DNA of 64,000 nucleotides from assembly GCA_902729315.2 (NCBI GenBank), contig LR746267.1, positions 5,209,386-5,273,385 of the forward strand. The letters are read 5' to 3'. The position numbers were made by a program, and so were the translations under genes. The notes beneath the pieces were generated by a model. That model saw nothing but the letters and a program-made list of their open reading frames with translations, was not told the origin of the DNA and made no database searches. Shown here piece after piece: positions 1 to 15,865 of the stretch (position 1 is the first letter of the stretch; each line of letters begins with the position of its first letter). Origin of the DNA: Spirodela intermedia. Its lineage: Eukaryota > Streptophyta > Magnoliopsida > Alismatales > Araceae.

Positions 1-805
1 TCACCTACACGACGGTCTACCAGTGCAGGAACTTCTCGGTAATTTTTTTTTCCATTTATAGTAACCAGTCATGGAAACATAAAAGAATAATTATATCAAT
101 TATGATATTTTCCTTTTTTTTCATGAAGATATGCATTTTCTTCCTGCGGCCGGCCGCCGTCATCCCCCTCCACGACCACCCGGACATGACCGTCTTCAGC
201 AAGCTCCTCCTCGGGTCAATGCACGTGAGATCCTATGACTTCGTTGACCCGGCTGATCCCGCTGCCGCTGCCGCCGCCGCGGCGCCGCCGTCGCCGCAAA
301 AGAGTACGTGTCTGGGCCGAGACCTTACTAGTTATGGAAATGTCCGAGGACCCAGTGCGTTGATCCCAGAGTTGGTAACATTAGCGTGGAATGCCTGGCA
401 GGGCGGCTGGCCAGGTTGAAAGTGGACGCTGACCTTTCGGCGCCGTGCGGCGCCTCTGTTCTCTTCCCCGCCGCCGGCGGGAACATCCATGCTTTCACCG
501 CCGTCACCCCCTGCGCCATCCTGGACATCTTGGGGCCGCCATATTCCACGGAGGACGACCGGGACATCACCTACTACAGAGACCTTCCCTTTTCCGGTAA
601 GCCGTTGACTTTTGGCCATCGTCTTTCCTCTCGGATTGTGGCTGAGGCGGCGCTGACCTTTTGGCTTCCTCCCGGATTGTGTGGGTGTGCAGGTGGCGGT
701 GCCGGCGAGGAGGGGGTCTACAGGTGGCTGGAGGAGACCGGGGTGCCCGAAGAAGCGGCGATGACTCTGGTGGAGTACCTCGGCCCGCCGATACTCGACC
801 TCTGA
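1..805 (+). CDS. PCO: Plant cysteine oxidase, 3' part (5' end outside window)
   Basis: Plant cysteine oxidases use O2 and Fe(II) to oxidise N-terminal cysteine of ERF-VII factors, sending them to the N-degron pathway; this is how plants sense low oxygen. I read four exons: 1-38, 129-303, 402-596 and 693-805 (TGA), all with GT-AG junctions and compatible phases. The family hallmarks are visible: the [19 protein letters not shown] block with two iron-ligand histidines (about 166-223), and [10 protein letters not shown] with the third histidine, then [10 protein letters not shown] and the C-terminal EYLGPP. Exon 2 ends with an unusual Ala/Pro-rich insert after [10 protein letters not shown], in GC-rich codons. 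The upstream exons and start codon lie before position 1. Family assignment is secure; the paralogue number is not determined. Confidence 0.9.
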
Positions 806-1351
806 CCGGCGGCGGCGTCGGTGGGGCCCCTCCTTCGTCTTCCGATATGTGGAAATCCTAGCTGGAGCTGGGTTTTGAGGGAGAAAGCGGAGGGTTTTTC
901 CCCATCATAGTCGTCATTTTCCTCGTGTTCCTGCTGCCCCCCCGCCGCCGCTGCCGTAGTTGTGGTGGCGGGGGAAGCGGCGGGGCCGTCGTCTTCTTAC
1001 TTCGGTGTCTTTAAAAAGTAGGTTCGCCGGAAGATTGGCTGTAAATCCTTTCCCTTCTATTGATCAGCGGGGTTCTTTAGAGAGGGAGAGACGGAGAGAG
1101 AGTGAGCTAGTGAGAGAGAGAGAGTGAGAGGGAGGGAGAGATAGGAGAGCAGAGAGAGAGCGAGAGAGAAGCTACAAGTAACCGAAAAAGAGTAGGAAAT
1201 ATTTAAATCCGAGGATAAACTAGACTTACGCAAGGATTTCTGATATATAGTTATTTAGAAATTAGAAATTACTCGGGTGTTTGTTTTTACCGGCTAGAAA
1301 AAAGATCTCTTCTTTTTTCTTGCCCCGATCCACCATCCTTATCGATCCGTC
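806..1351. other. Spacer between PCO and NOL with a GA-rich tract
   Basis: This holds the presumed 3' UTR of the cysteine oxidase gene and the promoter and 5' UTR of the NOL gene. A purine tract of imperfect GAGA repeats runs at about 1081-1172. Such tracts are typical of plant promoters and 5' leaders and can bind BPC/GAGA factors (inference). No coding segment is seen. Confidence 0.6.
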
Positions 1352-3632
1352 ATGGCGAGCCTTGTGTGGCTTCCCGCCCTTTCTCTCTCCCCTCCGGCGA
1401 GTTCCTCTCATCTCGCCGACCGCAGGGCGGCCTCTCTCCTCCACCATGCGGCAACGAGAACGCTCCCGCCGCCACCTGCCGCGGCCGCCTCTCTTCGGAG
1501 CGGCGCGCTCCGCCACAGGCGGCCTTATCTCCGGCGGATTCTACCGAGAATCGCCGCCGGAAACTTGGGGGAGGGCGAGAAGCGGGAGCCGATGGTTCCC
1601 CCCTACAACGTGCTCATCACCGGCTCAAGCAAAGGTTCCGATTCTCGCGCGGACTCTTGGAAAACGAAGACGGTTTTTCTTTTCGAGATTCAAATTCTTC
1701 CCTTCCAAATTTCGTCCAAGTTCTCCGAAATCTTCTGGATTTCTATCCGCAGCCGTGATAATTCAAGCATCTTCTCTCTTCTTGACCCTTTCGTCCATCG
1801 TCATCCTCTACATAGCTTTCCCGTTGGCCCCTAAAATTAAACGCATGGAGAAAGGCGTTGGAACAGTTCGATCCTACTCTCACGGATTGGGTTTCAGAGT
1901 TGGATTGATTTGGGGCTCGGAATATAAGAAGGATCAGTATGGAATGACTCGGAACATTATGGATAATCTGCGCTACATGTCAGTCTACGAGTTTCCGGGG
2001 AGAACCTGCTGAAGGGATGTTGTTCAGTGTTCTACGGGGAATCATTTTTGTTTCCTCTTAATGAGTTGCTTTACGGATTCCTACCAGCCCAGTGCTGCTT
2101 CGAGTGGGTTTTTGCTTCCTAAGGTGGAAGGATTTTAACCATTGATGGGAAGGCTTCTCCATCACTCTGGGCTTCTGAGCTGAGACAAGGGATGTACAAG
2201 CTGGGCCTTGATTTCATGCTTCAAGGGTCAGAGGAGCGATGGAGATGAAGGATGAGCTGGATATAGTGGATTTTGGAGATTGTTGGGTTCCACTTCTTGT
2301 ATTTGAATTTTCTGATGAAGAATGAGGGGTCCTCAGGGCCAACACATCTACACAATCGATATTCGGAAATGCACATTTGAGCTGAACATGCTGAAGAACT
2401 GAAATATTTAAGCCGATTATTTTTTATGAACGGAAAGGAACCAGTGGCTACAAGTAATTAAAAGTTTTGTTCTCATGCTCAGGCATATGTTGGCTTTGAC
2501 GAAACACGCATCCATGAATTAGTTAAGAGCAGCACCAGGTATCATTTCAGGTTTCCTGCACCATAGTTGGAAAGGATGGCTACTCAGGGTGCTTTGGAGG
2601 AAAGTGGGCTTTAGAGGCGACAGTTCCTTTGAGAAGCCCCATGATACTTAAACATGAAGTATGAATGGGGATATTGGCAGAGGTTCCATCGGCTTTAGAT
2701 GAACCCAATAAGGCATGATGCACTGAACAACTGCATGAGGTTATGAGATTTTGGATCCTAATGAAGTGGATTATTGATGCATAGCTCAACCTTCTCGGTA
2801 AAGTGAAAGGTGCTTCTGGCACTATGGAACCCATATTGGGTGTGATGGCTATTTTTCCTTTTAACTGTTTGACAGAAAAAGATTTTAAGAATGGAATTCA
2901 ATAGCCAAATACCTTCTTTTTTAAACGCATCTACCTTGGACTGAACACCAAGTTTTAAATTATTTTTTTTCGATTCTTTTGTGTATCTGTTTGTTCGTTT
3001 ATTTATTGGATGACCTGTAGTTATTGCCTTGCTGATGAGAATTGGACTCTAGAAATGGCTTTCTGTTTGCATTGTCATGTGAGAGATTATTTTAGTCAGT
3101 CCTTTCTTTAAATTGGGCTTATTTTTATTATTCTTTTTTTGAACCACTTTTTTATCTATATATCTTGCCGCCATATTTTTCTGATTTTGTGGTCATTAAA
3201 CTTGTATTTCTTTTGCTCTGGTCAGGCATTGGATATGCACTTGCCAGAGAATTTCTGAAAGCTGGGGATAAAGTTATACTATGCTCAAGATCAGGTAGAG
3301 ATGCTTGCCAATAAGAATGGGTTGCTATTACTTTCTACGTTGTGGATCAGAATTATTGGTTACTATTTTCTATGTTCTGCATCAGAATTGCTTGCTATTA
3401 CTTTCTATCTTCTGCATCAGAATCACTGGTCATTATTTTCTATCCTGCAACTTGGATGTTCATCCCCAGACTTGCCTATTGTTGTTATGCATGGCCTGTG
3501 CATCTTAGGTGGCCGAAATGTTTACTCACTTGCCCAGACAATCACATGCAGGTGAACGTGTAGAGTCTGCGGTTAAGGAGCTGAGGGAAGAATTCGGGGA
3601 GCAACACGTGTGGGTACCTACAATTGAGCTTG

Positions 3633-3677
<45 letters not shown>

Positions 3678-6600
3678 CCCGTCAACATGCTTTTTTCTTT
3701 GTCTTTTTATCTTTTGTCTCATTGATAGGCTTGTGATAATTTGTTGATATTATTATATTTAAGGCTCATTTTTGTAATGAACTTTCGAGGTTTATTTGAA
3801 TTTTTATCCTCTCCACTGATCAAAGTCGGTATTAATTACACCCCTCTGACTAGTGTACATCGTTGGTTCTGTCATGAAAATGCTCGCACAAATATAAGAA
3901 TTTCATTTCATATTGAATCATGTACAATTTTCCGGTTGGTCCAAATAATTTCATTTCATATATGTATATATATCTTGGAGTTATGTGCTGATGTTATTGT
4001 TCCAGGGAACTGTCTGTGATGTGAGAGAAGCGAAGGATGTCAGATCATTAGTTGCCTTTGCACAAGATAAGCTCAAGTCTGTTGATATCTGGGTACGAGA
4101 TCCACCTGATGTTTTTCTTATTACTTGAGTTATCAATCGGATGCTAGTTTTACGCTCAGGAAGGCTGTAAGTTCTACATCGTGCCAAATCATTTATTGCA
4201 TAAAATAAAACATCTTTTATGGTAAGTGCTACGAAAATAATTTGGCATTTTGTGGAAATTGTTCAAACCAATTTGGAATTAATTTCGTCTGGTTTGCTTG
4301 CTTCATATGCATCGCTCATGATTGATTCTTTTAGTATACTTTATTATTTAGAAGATTAAAAATCCTTCGTTCCTTTATTCAGTTTTGACATCATCTTTGG
4401 CTGTTTATTGATGCAGAATTCGTCCAAATAATGGATTTTTGGAGAATTGCATTCTAGAAATGAACAATTTCTGATTTTAAATCCACTTTAAATCTATGCA
4501 AAAATATGCAAATTGGTGTGGTCAGAGGAGTAAGAACAAATTTTGCAAAAATTTAAAATCTATTTCCACGTTAAATCCATGCGCCATCCCAAGAGTCAGA
4601 GTAGGAGACAAGAGTTAATATTTTAGAATCACCAGCGACGATTCTCTTTCCTTCTAGGTGATTGAAATTTTCTGATTAGAAGGCTTTCTGTTTCTCTGCA
4701 TCTTGGTGTGGTATTTAACATTGTTGATGAAAACTCTTAGTTCTTTATAAGTATGCAACTTTCTGATGAGATGTATCCCTGTTTCTTGTGCACGTTGAGG
4801 TCCCATATGAACTTACATTCTGATTTTTTGTTTTTTACAATTTGTCGGGTGAGACAGATCAACAATGCTGGATCCAACGCATACAGCCACAAACCGTTGG
4901 CCGAGACCTCTGATGAAGACTTGATGTGAGATTCATACGATATTTGCGAAGAAAAATCCTCTCATAGCTGGTGGCTCCTGTTTTCTTCATCGGCGTCTGA
5001 AAAATGTCCTCTCTTGAAACAGGGAAGTTGTGACAACAAACACACTTGGGTTGATGATCTGTTGTCGTGAGGTAACATTAATTTTAATTTTTTTCTCCAA
5101 GAGAAAAACCAAGTTATTGTTTTTTTAAAATTTTTTCAAGTTGCAAAACTTTTTAACTTTCAGGCGATTAACATGATGCTAAACCAGTCTCGTGGGGGCC
5201 ATATCTTCAACATGGATGGAGCTGGCTCAGATGGGCGTCCTACCCCTCGGTACAAATAAAATCCATGCAGTTATAGGACATAGTTAACTAACTAGTGCTC
5301 TGTCTTTTTTACTAAAAAATCGATAATATGCGGCAATGGGAGGCTTCTTATATCTATGAACGAAATGTGAATCCAATTCCTTATCAGCTTAGATAGAAAC
5401 TGGTTCACGTCATAATACTATCATTGTCTCATGGATTCGTATGTCCCCTATGCTATTTCCCTATAAGTCTATTTGCCATGCAAATGCTTGAACTGGGCCT
5501 CGCTCTATACCCATTCTGCAGAAGATGAAATTCTCCTGGTCCCTGTGAATGTATTTTTTTTATTTCGTTTTCAGATTTGCTGCATACGGGGCGACCAAGC
5601 GTAGTGTGGTTCATCTGACCAAGTCCTTACAGGTACGGTACCACATGATATCTGGGAGTTTATGCTGCATTAATTGTCGTTGATGTTTCATGTAATTTGT
5701 GGTGAACAAAACTTGCATTATAGACATAATTGCAAAGTCCCATATATGGCAAAGGTGTCCCATAAGTTCAATAAGTGGGAAGAGGATGGCCATGATCTTG
5801 GGGTATATATCACTGACATAGTACTCCAAATATTTCATTCCAGAATTGTGAACCATGGTCACGTGGCAAGGAAACAAGGACTTACCTCTCAACATAGCGC
5901 AACAATCTTTGTTGCTTTCTGCTTGGCAGAGGTGGAACCAAATTTAGAGTATATATATGCTCTACGAGGTTCTTTTAGGATGCTTGAGAAAGGACCATCT
6001 GGAATGTTTGAAAGCCAAAAATTCTCAATAAAATTACAGGAAAAATATTCCAGCAGTTTTTTTGGTAGGCCAAAAGATTTTGTGCGAAGATATTTAAGTG
6101 TTTCATTTACCTCCCAGGCTGAATTGCAGATGCATGAAGTCAAAAATGTTATGGTGCATAATCTATCGGTAAGTCCTCCGATGAGCATTCCTTGCAGTCC
6201 TTGTGAACTGGTTTGGGTTGGGTTGGGTGTCAGAAGATCATCTGAAATGGATGGGAGATTTGTGGAAATAATTTTCTCCATAATTTCTCTTGAATTGCTT
6301 TCGTCCTGCTGCTGCAGCCTGGGATGGTTACTACTGATCTTCTCATGTCTGGGGCCAACACAAAACAAGTATACCTTTAACTCTACCTTCTTATTCTTTT
6401 CCTTTCTCGGAAAAACGCTGTTTTGTTAGTTTTTTCTCTTTCTCTAACCCAGTGATCTGATTTCAGGCCAAATTCTTCATCAATATCTTAGCTGAGACTC
6501 CAGAAGTGGTAAGAACAGGCTTGTTAGTTTCATGCCAGGTTGTTTTAGATGTAGTAGTTATAACTTTATATCAGGGTTTTTATGAAGCTTGAAAATATTG

Positions 6601-7338
6601 ATTCATTTCTCTGCAATTTTATTACATGGAATTGAATATTTCGATATAAGATATTGCACAATCATGAACAATAAAAAAAAAATCTCGATTCATTGCACCA
6701 TAGCGACTGCGGAGTATGAGGCTAATTGAAGTAATGGGCGTATAGACCAAACGATATATCACAGGAAAAGAATACGAATTTCAGGTTTCTGTGAAGTTTA
6801 AATTTTTTTATTTTAAAAAACCTGCGATTACGCGGCCAGCATCATCAACACGTTCATCCTTATCATCATCCTCATCTTTCCTCATCTAGCCATCCGTCAT
6901 TCTCTTGATTTGATATCTTCTTTGGTCTGTATCTTCTAAGAAATATGTGAAATAATATTTTCAGTGGTATCAATATTCTCTTGATGGGTTTCTCCATATT
7001 TATTCCGTTCATTAAACTAATTAGATATTTTTCGTAAGGTCAGGATCGTAGTTCATGCCTAAGAAGACTCTTGGGCTTGATGCTTTCAGGTTGCTGAATA
7101 CCTTGTACGTTGCATCAGGGTGGTTCCAAACAAAGGAACCATGAAGCCTACTTACATCCGCTTCCTCACCGGGCTGAAAGCCTACTCCCAGATTTTTTCA
7201 GTTGAGGAATCATAGCTCATCTCCTTGCCGTGTATAGTAAGTGACTTGGAATAATTTAATTTAATTTAATATTTATTTTTTTGCATCCAGAGATTTGCAT
7301 TCGGCACCCGAAGAAACAGATACGTGATTGAAGACTAA
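1352..7338 (+). CDS. NOL: Chlorophyll b reductase, NYC1-like (NOL), short-chain dehydrogenase
   Basis: NOL is a chloroplast short-chain dehydrogenase that, with NYC1, reduces chlorophyll b to 7-hydroxymethyl chlorophyll a, the first step of chlorophyll b breakdown in senescence and light-harvesting complex turnover. Thirteen exons fit: 1352-1634, 3226-3294, 3552-3613, 4006-4092, 4858-4925, 5023-5071, 5164-5249, 5575-5632, 6118-6168, 6318-6368, 6467-6508, 7090-7200 and 7291-7338 (TAA). They total 1065 nt (354 aa) without an internal stop. The N-terminal ~85 residues are rich in Ala, Ser, Arg and Leu, like a plastid transit peptide. The cofactor motif TGSSKGIG spans the first intron. INNAGSN is in exon 5 and the catalytic YGATK in exon 8. 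The C-terminal FLTGLKAYSQIFS and RFAFGTRRNRY segments match the NOL family. The start is the first ATG in frame with the Rossmann motif. Intron 3 carries a (CT)n microsatellite. Splice sites are predicted by eye. Confidence 0.93.
3637..3675. repeat. (CT)n microsatellite in NOL intron 3
   Basis: An uninterrupted CT run lies a few bases after the exon 3 donor site of the NOL gene. It is a simple sequence repeat without further structure. Confidence 0.9.
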
Positions 7339-10684
<3,346 letters not shown>

Positions 10685-10689
10685 CGGTT

Positions 10690-10975
10690 TGTAAAGATCT
10701 CGAAGATGGTAGAATGGAGGAGCAAGAAAAGATTAAGAGAAAGAAGGAGAAGTAATGATAAAGAGAAGAGAATATATTGATATTGTATCTAATATATAGG
10801 ATCATGGTGTCCTTGTAAAGTGTGAGACGTAGAAGGTTTGAGAAAGATGCCGTTGGAGTGGTAATGAGATTTTTCTCATAAGAGGAAATATGTGGCCATG
10901 CTTGATAATAGGAAAGTCCGTTACAGATCTTGAATCTTGAGTTGATCGGGCAACTGCGTTGATATAGTCTTTACA
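10690..10975 (-). repeat. 3' LTR of the copia element
   Basis: The 286-bp repeat begins TGTAAAG and ends CTTTACA, with TG...CA termini. It matches the copy at 15273-15559 along its whole length with scattered substitutions. The adjacent internal sequence (10976-10990) is the minus-strand polypurine tract, which makes this the 3' LTR. Confidence 0.92.
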
Positions 10976-11260
10976 CTCCCCTCAAGCTCATGTCATCAAT
11001 AATATTGAGCTTGTCGCTAAGCCAGACAAAACAAGCCTTTGGTAATCCTCGGTAATATAAATCCTTTGGTATGTCAGCTAATTGGTCTTGAACAAAGTGG
11101 ACTATCTCTATGTGTTTGGTTCTGGCAAGAAAAACTGAATTAACTGCAAGATAAGTTACTCCAATATTATCACACCATAAGGTAGGTGATGAAGACAGTA
11201 GCATGCCAAGTTCCTGCAAAAGAGAACGCAACCATATTAGTTCCATCATGGCATTAGCAA
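10976..11260 (-). pseudogene. Copia RNase H fragment
   Basis: The minus-strand frame (10971-11249) carries LWCDN followed by ARTKHIEIVHFVQDQ and a C-terminal LSDKLNI. These match the end of the RNase H domain of Ty1/copia polyproteins. It is separated from the reverse transcriptase by stops. Confidence 0.85.
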
Positions 11261-11719
11261 GTGCTTTTTATTCAGCTTTTATGTTGGATTTATGAATAAT
11301 TACTTGTTTCTTAGAGCTCAAAGAGATGAGATTGTTATCAAGAAAGATTAGATATCCACTGGTTGAATGATGATCTTCAATTACACTTGGACAATCTGCA
11401 TCATTGAACACACTAAGTGAAAAGGGTGAGTTTTTATGAAATAGCAATCCATAATTGATATTTCCTTTGAGGTATCGAAGTAAGTGTTTGACAGAGATTC
11501 AATGTTTTTCTTTTGGTTCATGAATGTATTGACATGCCTTATTCTTTGCATAAGACAAATCAAGTAATAGCAATACAATGTAAGGCACCAACAATACTTG
11601 TATAGAGAGAGGGGTCAAAATTTGATTGATAACTTGTTTTATGTGGTGAAGAAATTTTAGTAGGAGTGGAAAGAGACTTACAATTATCTATATGTGCTTT
11701 ATGAAGTAGATTAGCAATA

Positions 11720-12330
11720 TATTTAGACTAGGATAAAACATAACCTTTATCATGTTTAGTAAGTTCTATGCTTAAAAAGTAGTGAGCTGGACCAAGATCT
11801 CTGATTGTAAATTCATGATGCAATGATTGAATAAGATTAGTAACTGAGTATTTATTAGAACCAATGACAAGAATATCATCAACATATATTAAAATACAAA
11901 GAACTTGATTAGAGCTACATTTATAGTAGAGAGAAGTATCTATTTTAGAACCACTAAAGCCTAGATGATGCATATAAGTTGTAAGTCATGTAAATCATGT
12001 ACAAGAGGTTTATTTTAAGCCATAAATGCACTTATGTAAGCGACAAACGTGACTAGGAAAAGAGGGATGGAAAAAGCCTAGAGACTTCCATAATAGTTGT
12101 TTCATTTAGTATTCCATGTAGAAAAACATTGGAAACATCAAGTTGATGAACATGCCATGCATTGTTAACAGCTAAAGAAAGAAGTAAGCAAATGGAAGTA
12201 ATTTTAATGACTGGACTAAGTGTTTTATGAAAGTTGACACCAAGCTGTTGTTTAAAACATTTGGCAATAAGTCTAGCTTTGTGTTGTTCAATAGAGCCAT
12301 CAGCTTTATGTTTAAGTTTAATAACTCTCT
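11720..12330 (-). pseudogene. Copia reverse transcriptase remains
   Basis: The minus-strand frame at 11728-11973 contains the catalytic YVDD box (LIYVDDILVIGSN) and the following LIQSLHHEFTIRDLGPAHYFL segment, diagnostic of copia reverse transcriptase. Upstream reverse transcriptase sequence up to about 12330 is present but shifted between frames and interrupted by stops. The catalytic box itself is intact. Confidence 0.85.
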
Positions 12331-12873
12331 TATAGACTATGATTCATGTTAGGAGATCTAGGAGTAAGGGACCAGGTACCATTGGCAAGAAGGCCATTGA
12401 ATTCTTCTATCATAACAACTCTCCATGCAAGGTCTTTAGAAGTTTGAGTAAAACAAGTAGGTTCACTTGGAGAGAGAGAAGTGAAGAAACATGTAGAAAG
12501 GGGATATTTTTTAGTGAAATAAATTTGTGGTGAGATTGATGTTGTAACATATAGAGTTCATCTAGGGAACAAAGTTTTGTGGGGACAATAGAGGAATTAG
12601 AGTCAGAGTCAGATGTTGAATGCTATGAGTGTGATATAGGAGATAGTGAAGGTGAGATGTTCAAAGAGTGTTTGTTAGAAGGAGAGATTAATTGATGCGA
12701 AGGTGCATAAGAGGATGTGATAGGAGAATGTTTAGGATGAGAGGGAAGATGATCACTTTGAGAAGGTGGAGAGGGAGAAGGATGAGGATAAGATTGCGTG
12801 GACGAGGTGTTTTAAGTGGATGTAGACAATCCATGAGGAGGTTGTGTCCAGTTGTGAAATGATCTAAGGATAC

Positions 12874-13760
12874 CTACCTCAGAGGAGGGAGTGGATGGTG
12901 TCGGTAGAGTAAGTGATTTATCTTGAAAAGGGAAGACAGATTCATCAACAATAACATGTCGTGAAATATAAAGTCTACCAGATGTAAGGGAGAGACACTT
13001 ATAGACATGATGAAGGGAGCTGTAGCCAAGAAAAACACAATGATCAGATTGTTAAGTAAGCTTGTGTTGAGAATAGCAATGAAGATTAGGATAACAGAGA
13101 TATCAAAATGAAGGAATAAATGAATAATCTGGTGTTTGTTAAAAGGAGTTTTATAATGTGATTTATTTGATATAACTGTTGTAAGTAGTTGATTGACGAG
13201 ATAAGTTGAGGTAGAGATTGCCTCGTCCCAAAAATTTGGAGGCATAGAAGCACGGAAAAGTAAAGCAAGGGCAGTTTCAATTAAATAACGATGTTTTCTT
13301 TCAGTTGTTCCATTCTGTTCAGGTGTATGTGGATAAAAAAACTCGATGTTTAATGCCATATTGAAGTATGAAGAGATTGATACTCACTTCCCCAATCAGA
13401 CTGAAGAGATTAAAGTTTGAAATAAAATTGTCTTTCTACATGATGTTGAAACTGAATAAAAATATTAAGTACATCACTTTTACGTTTAAGTGGAAACAAC
13501 CTGGTATATTTGGAGAAATCATTGACGAGGATAACATAATAACTAAAACCATGATGTGACAAAATAGGTGATAGACCCTAGAGATCACAATGAATAAGTT
13601 CAAGAGGTTCCGACGATAGATGATCAGATTTTTGAAATGGAAGTTTATGTATTTTTGATAAGCAACAAGACTCATAAAGCAATCACTTTGGAAGACGAGT
13701 AATGGGTAGGCCAAATTTATTTATGATCTTATAGAGAATTTTAAAGTTTGGATGTCCTAA
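12874..13760 (-). pseudogene. Copia integrase remains
   Basis: The minus-strand frame 12874-13359 begins near HTPEQNGTTERKHRYLIETA, the conserved end of the copia integrase catalytic core. It continues with SMPPNFWDEAISTSTYLVNQL. More integrase sequence continues upstream in another frame (to about 13714), so at least one frameshift lies within the domain. Confidence 0.85.
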
Positions 13761-14005
13761 AGCGATCATGCCATATGGGAGGAGAAACTCGTTCTCCCAG
13801 ATGCATTGAAGGAACTAGATTTGGTGCCGGTAAGTAGTAAAGATTTCTTTAAGTTCTTCCTTGTCTAGGAGCTTTCCCGTTGCTCGATCCTTCACAAGAT
13901 AATAGGTAGGGTGAAATTCTAGAGATACATTAGTATCTGAGGTAAGTTGTTTAACAGATAAGAGATTTCAAGTGATAGAAGGAACATGGAGGACATTATG
14001 TAATT

Positions 14006-15228
14006 TTAAATTATGCGAGGAAGTATGAAGAAATGAATCATTAGAAGATAAAATTTGCAAACCTTCACCATTACTGATATGAAGTTTGTTGAATCTAGTG
14101 TAAGATTTTGGGTCGATGATGGTGTTGGGATCAGGAGGTTGAACGTATTGACATGTTGTGTCGCTCTATTATCCAAGTACCAAGAGGTTGCAGCAATGGT
14201 CGGTGGAGCTTGAACGTATTGAACTTGTGTTGGAGCGTGTTGATGATTGGCCGACCATTGACAACCATTAAACATCTGAGGTGCTGGTTGGACGGGTTGA
14301 TGGTTGATCATGTGAGACTGTGGCGTGGGGTAGCAGGTTGTCGTGTATGCTGTTGGAGTATCTTGAGGAGAGGAATAAAGGTTGAGTAAAGTTGCGGTGG
14401 AAGCATTCACGACAATCACCCACATGATGCCCAAATTGTAGGCAAAGTTGACAACATGGGATGTGTTGTCGTTCTCGACCTCTTCCTCGGCCATCAGTTG
14501 AGAATTGGCCACATCCTCCATAAGATCTTCCACGAGATGGAGTTGATGTTTGAACAGCATACGCAGATGGAGTTATTGAAGGATCTTGAGCAGGGCAGTA
14601 TTGGCGCATGATTGACTCATGAGTGGCGAGATTCACAAGAAAATCTTCAAGAGTGAGACCATTCATCTGGGGGATGATACTAGCAATAAATCTGGCATAA
14701 GAAGGACCAAGTTCCCGAAGATTTTTCATGATGAGATTTTGGTCACTTACAAGTTGACCAATTGTGGCTAGCTCGTCATAAAACTTCTTGATTTGCTCAA
14801 AAAATTCTTGAACATGAGCATTGTCTTGCTGAATATTATGCAATCTTGATTGGATTTCCAGAGGCATAGGCACGAGCGAAAGCGTGCCATGCTGATTTTG
14901 CCGTATGAAGATCGACGATCGTGGGAAAGACAGATTTTTTTAATGAAGAAACGATCCATGAAAATACCATCCGACCGTTCTTGTACCATGCCTCGTACTT
15001 TGGGTTAACGATGAAGTTTCCTGGAGGATCTGGTTGGCAATGGCGGAGATCAACGATCGGCGATAGGCCTTGGCTTCTGAGCAGTGGAAGAAACTGGGTC
15101 TTCCACATTAGATAATTGCTTTTCAAAAGCTTTAGCCGAAGAAGATGTGCCACGCTTGTTGTTGTAGCGGTGGTCGTAACTTTTGTCGTCGTCATCACCG
15201 TGATTGATTCTTGTGATGAGTTCGACAA
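14006..15228 (-). pseudogene. Copia gag and protease remains
   Basis: Three overlapping minus-strand frames (15228-14836, 14873-14268 and 14560-14006) read as one gag-protease region broken by frameshifts. The first has the gag N-terminus (LLKSNYLMWKTQFLPLLRSQ). The second has a zinc knuckle (CQLCLQFGHHVGDC, C-x2-C-x4-H-x4-C). The third has the protease site as WYLDNRATQHV, where the family has WYLDSGATHH. The DSG catalytic triplet is therefore lost, consistent with an inactive copy. Confidence 0.85.
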
Positions 15229-15272
15229 GATGACTTCTTGAAGTTGCTATGGAGCTTCAGGCTCTGATACCA

Positions 15273-15559
15273 TGTAAAGATCTCGAAGATGGTAGAATGG
15301 AAGAACATGAGAAGATTAAGAGAAAGGAGAAGTAATGAAAAAGAGAAGATAATATATTGATATTTTGTATCTAATACAGAGGATCGTGGTGTCCTTATAT
15401 ACTGTGAGATATAGAAGGCTTGAGAAGGATGCCGTTGGATTAGTAACGACATTTTTCTCATAAGAGGAAATATGTGGCCGTACTTGAGATAATCGGAAAG
15501 TCCATTACGGATCTTGAATCTTGAGTTGACCGGGCAACTGCATTGATATAACCTTTACA
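15273..15559 (-). repeat. 5' LTR of the copia element
   Basis: The 287-bp repeat has the same TG...CA termini as the copy at 10690-10975. The internal side (15272 downward) carries the Met-tRNA primer-binding site, so this is the 5' LTR on the minus strand. Confidence 0.92.
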
Positions 15560-15730
15560 CGGTTGGGATCCGCTTCTAGTGAAAGGATGAATCCTGTCGA
15601 TCTGCTAGCTCGACTCTCGCATAGCTAATTTAGGATTCTAAAAGATTCCAATCTCAGTATTACAATGGTAAGTTTCCAACCCATAAATTTTCTAATGATT
15701 TTGGGAATATTGCGTCCGTCAGAATCAGAA

Positions 15731-15818
15731 GGATATCATGAGACAAAATCTTCAGTCTGTCACAGATCGTGAAAGAAATCTTCCAGTTTCTATTAGTCTT
15801 GATTATGGCACTATAAGA
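15731..15818 (+). promoter_or_regulatory. Promoter of peptide gene copy 1: half palindrome and TATA box
   Basis: GGATATCATG at 15731-15740 matches the left half of the palindrome seen before the other copies. CTATAAGA at 15811-15818 is a TATA-like box 48 bp before the ATG. Function is inferred from conservation across the copies. Confidence 0.55.
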
Positions 15819-15865
15819 GGCAGAGCGTGCTGCCAACATAAACGTAGAGTCTTCACTCAAGAAGC

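Larger units (their letters stand above)
10685..15564 (-). mobile_element. Full-length decayed Ty1/copia LTR retrotransposon with target duplication
   Basis: The element runs on the minus strand from 15559 down to 10690. It is bounded by two LTRs and flanked on both sides by the 5-bp direct repeat CGGTT (10685-10689 and 15560-15564). Next to the upstream LTR is TGGTATCAGAGC on the minus strand, the usual primer-binding site complementary to initiator Met-tRNA. Next to the downstream LTR is a purine tract, CTTGAGGGGAG. Coding remains follow in copia order: gag with a CCHC knuckle, protease, integrase, reverse transcriptase with YVDD, and RNase H. The frames are broken by stops and frameshifts, so the element is not autonomous. 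By eye the two LTRs differ at roughly thirty positions plus small indels, so the insertion is not recent. Confidence 0.93.

Noticed and set aside
5674-6429. 251-codon frame across NOL exons 9 and 10
   Set aside because: It contains exon 9 but otherwise reads through introns; it is not a separate gene.
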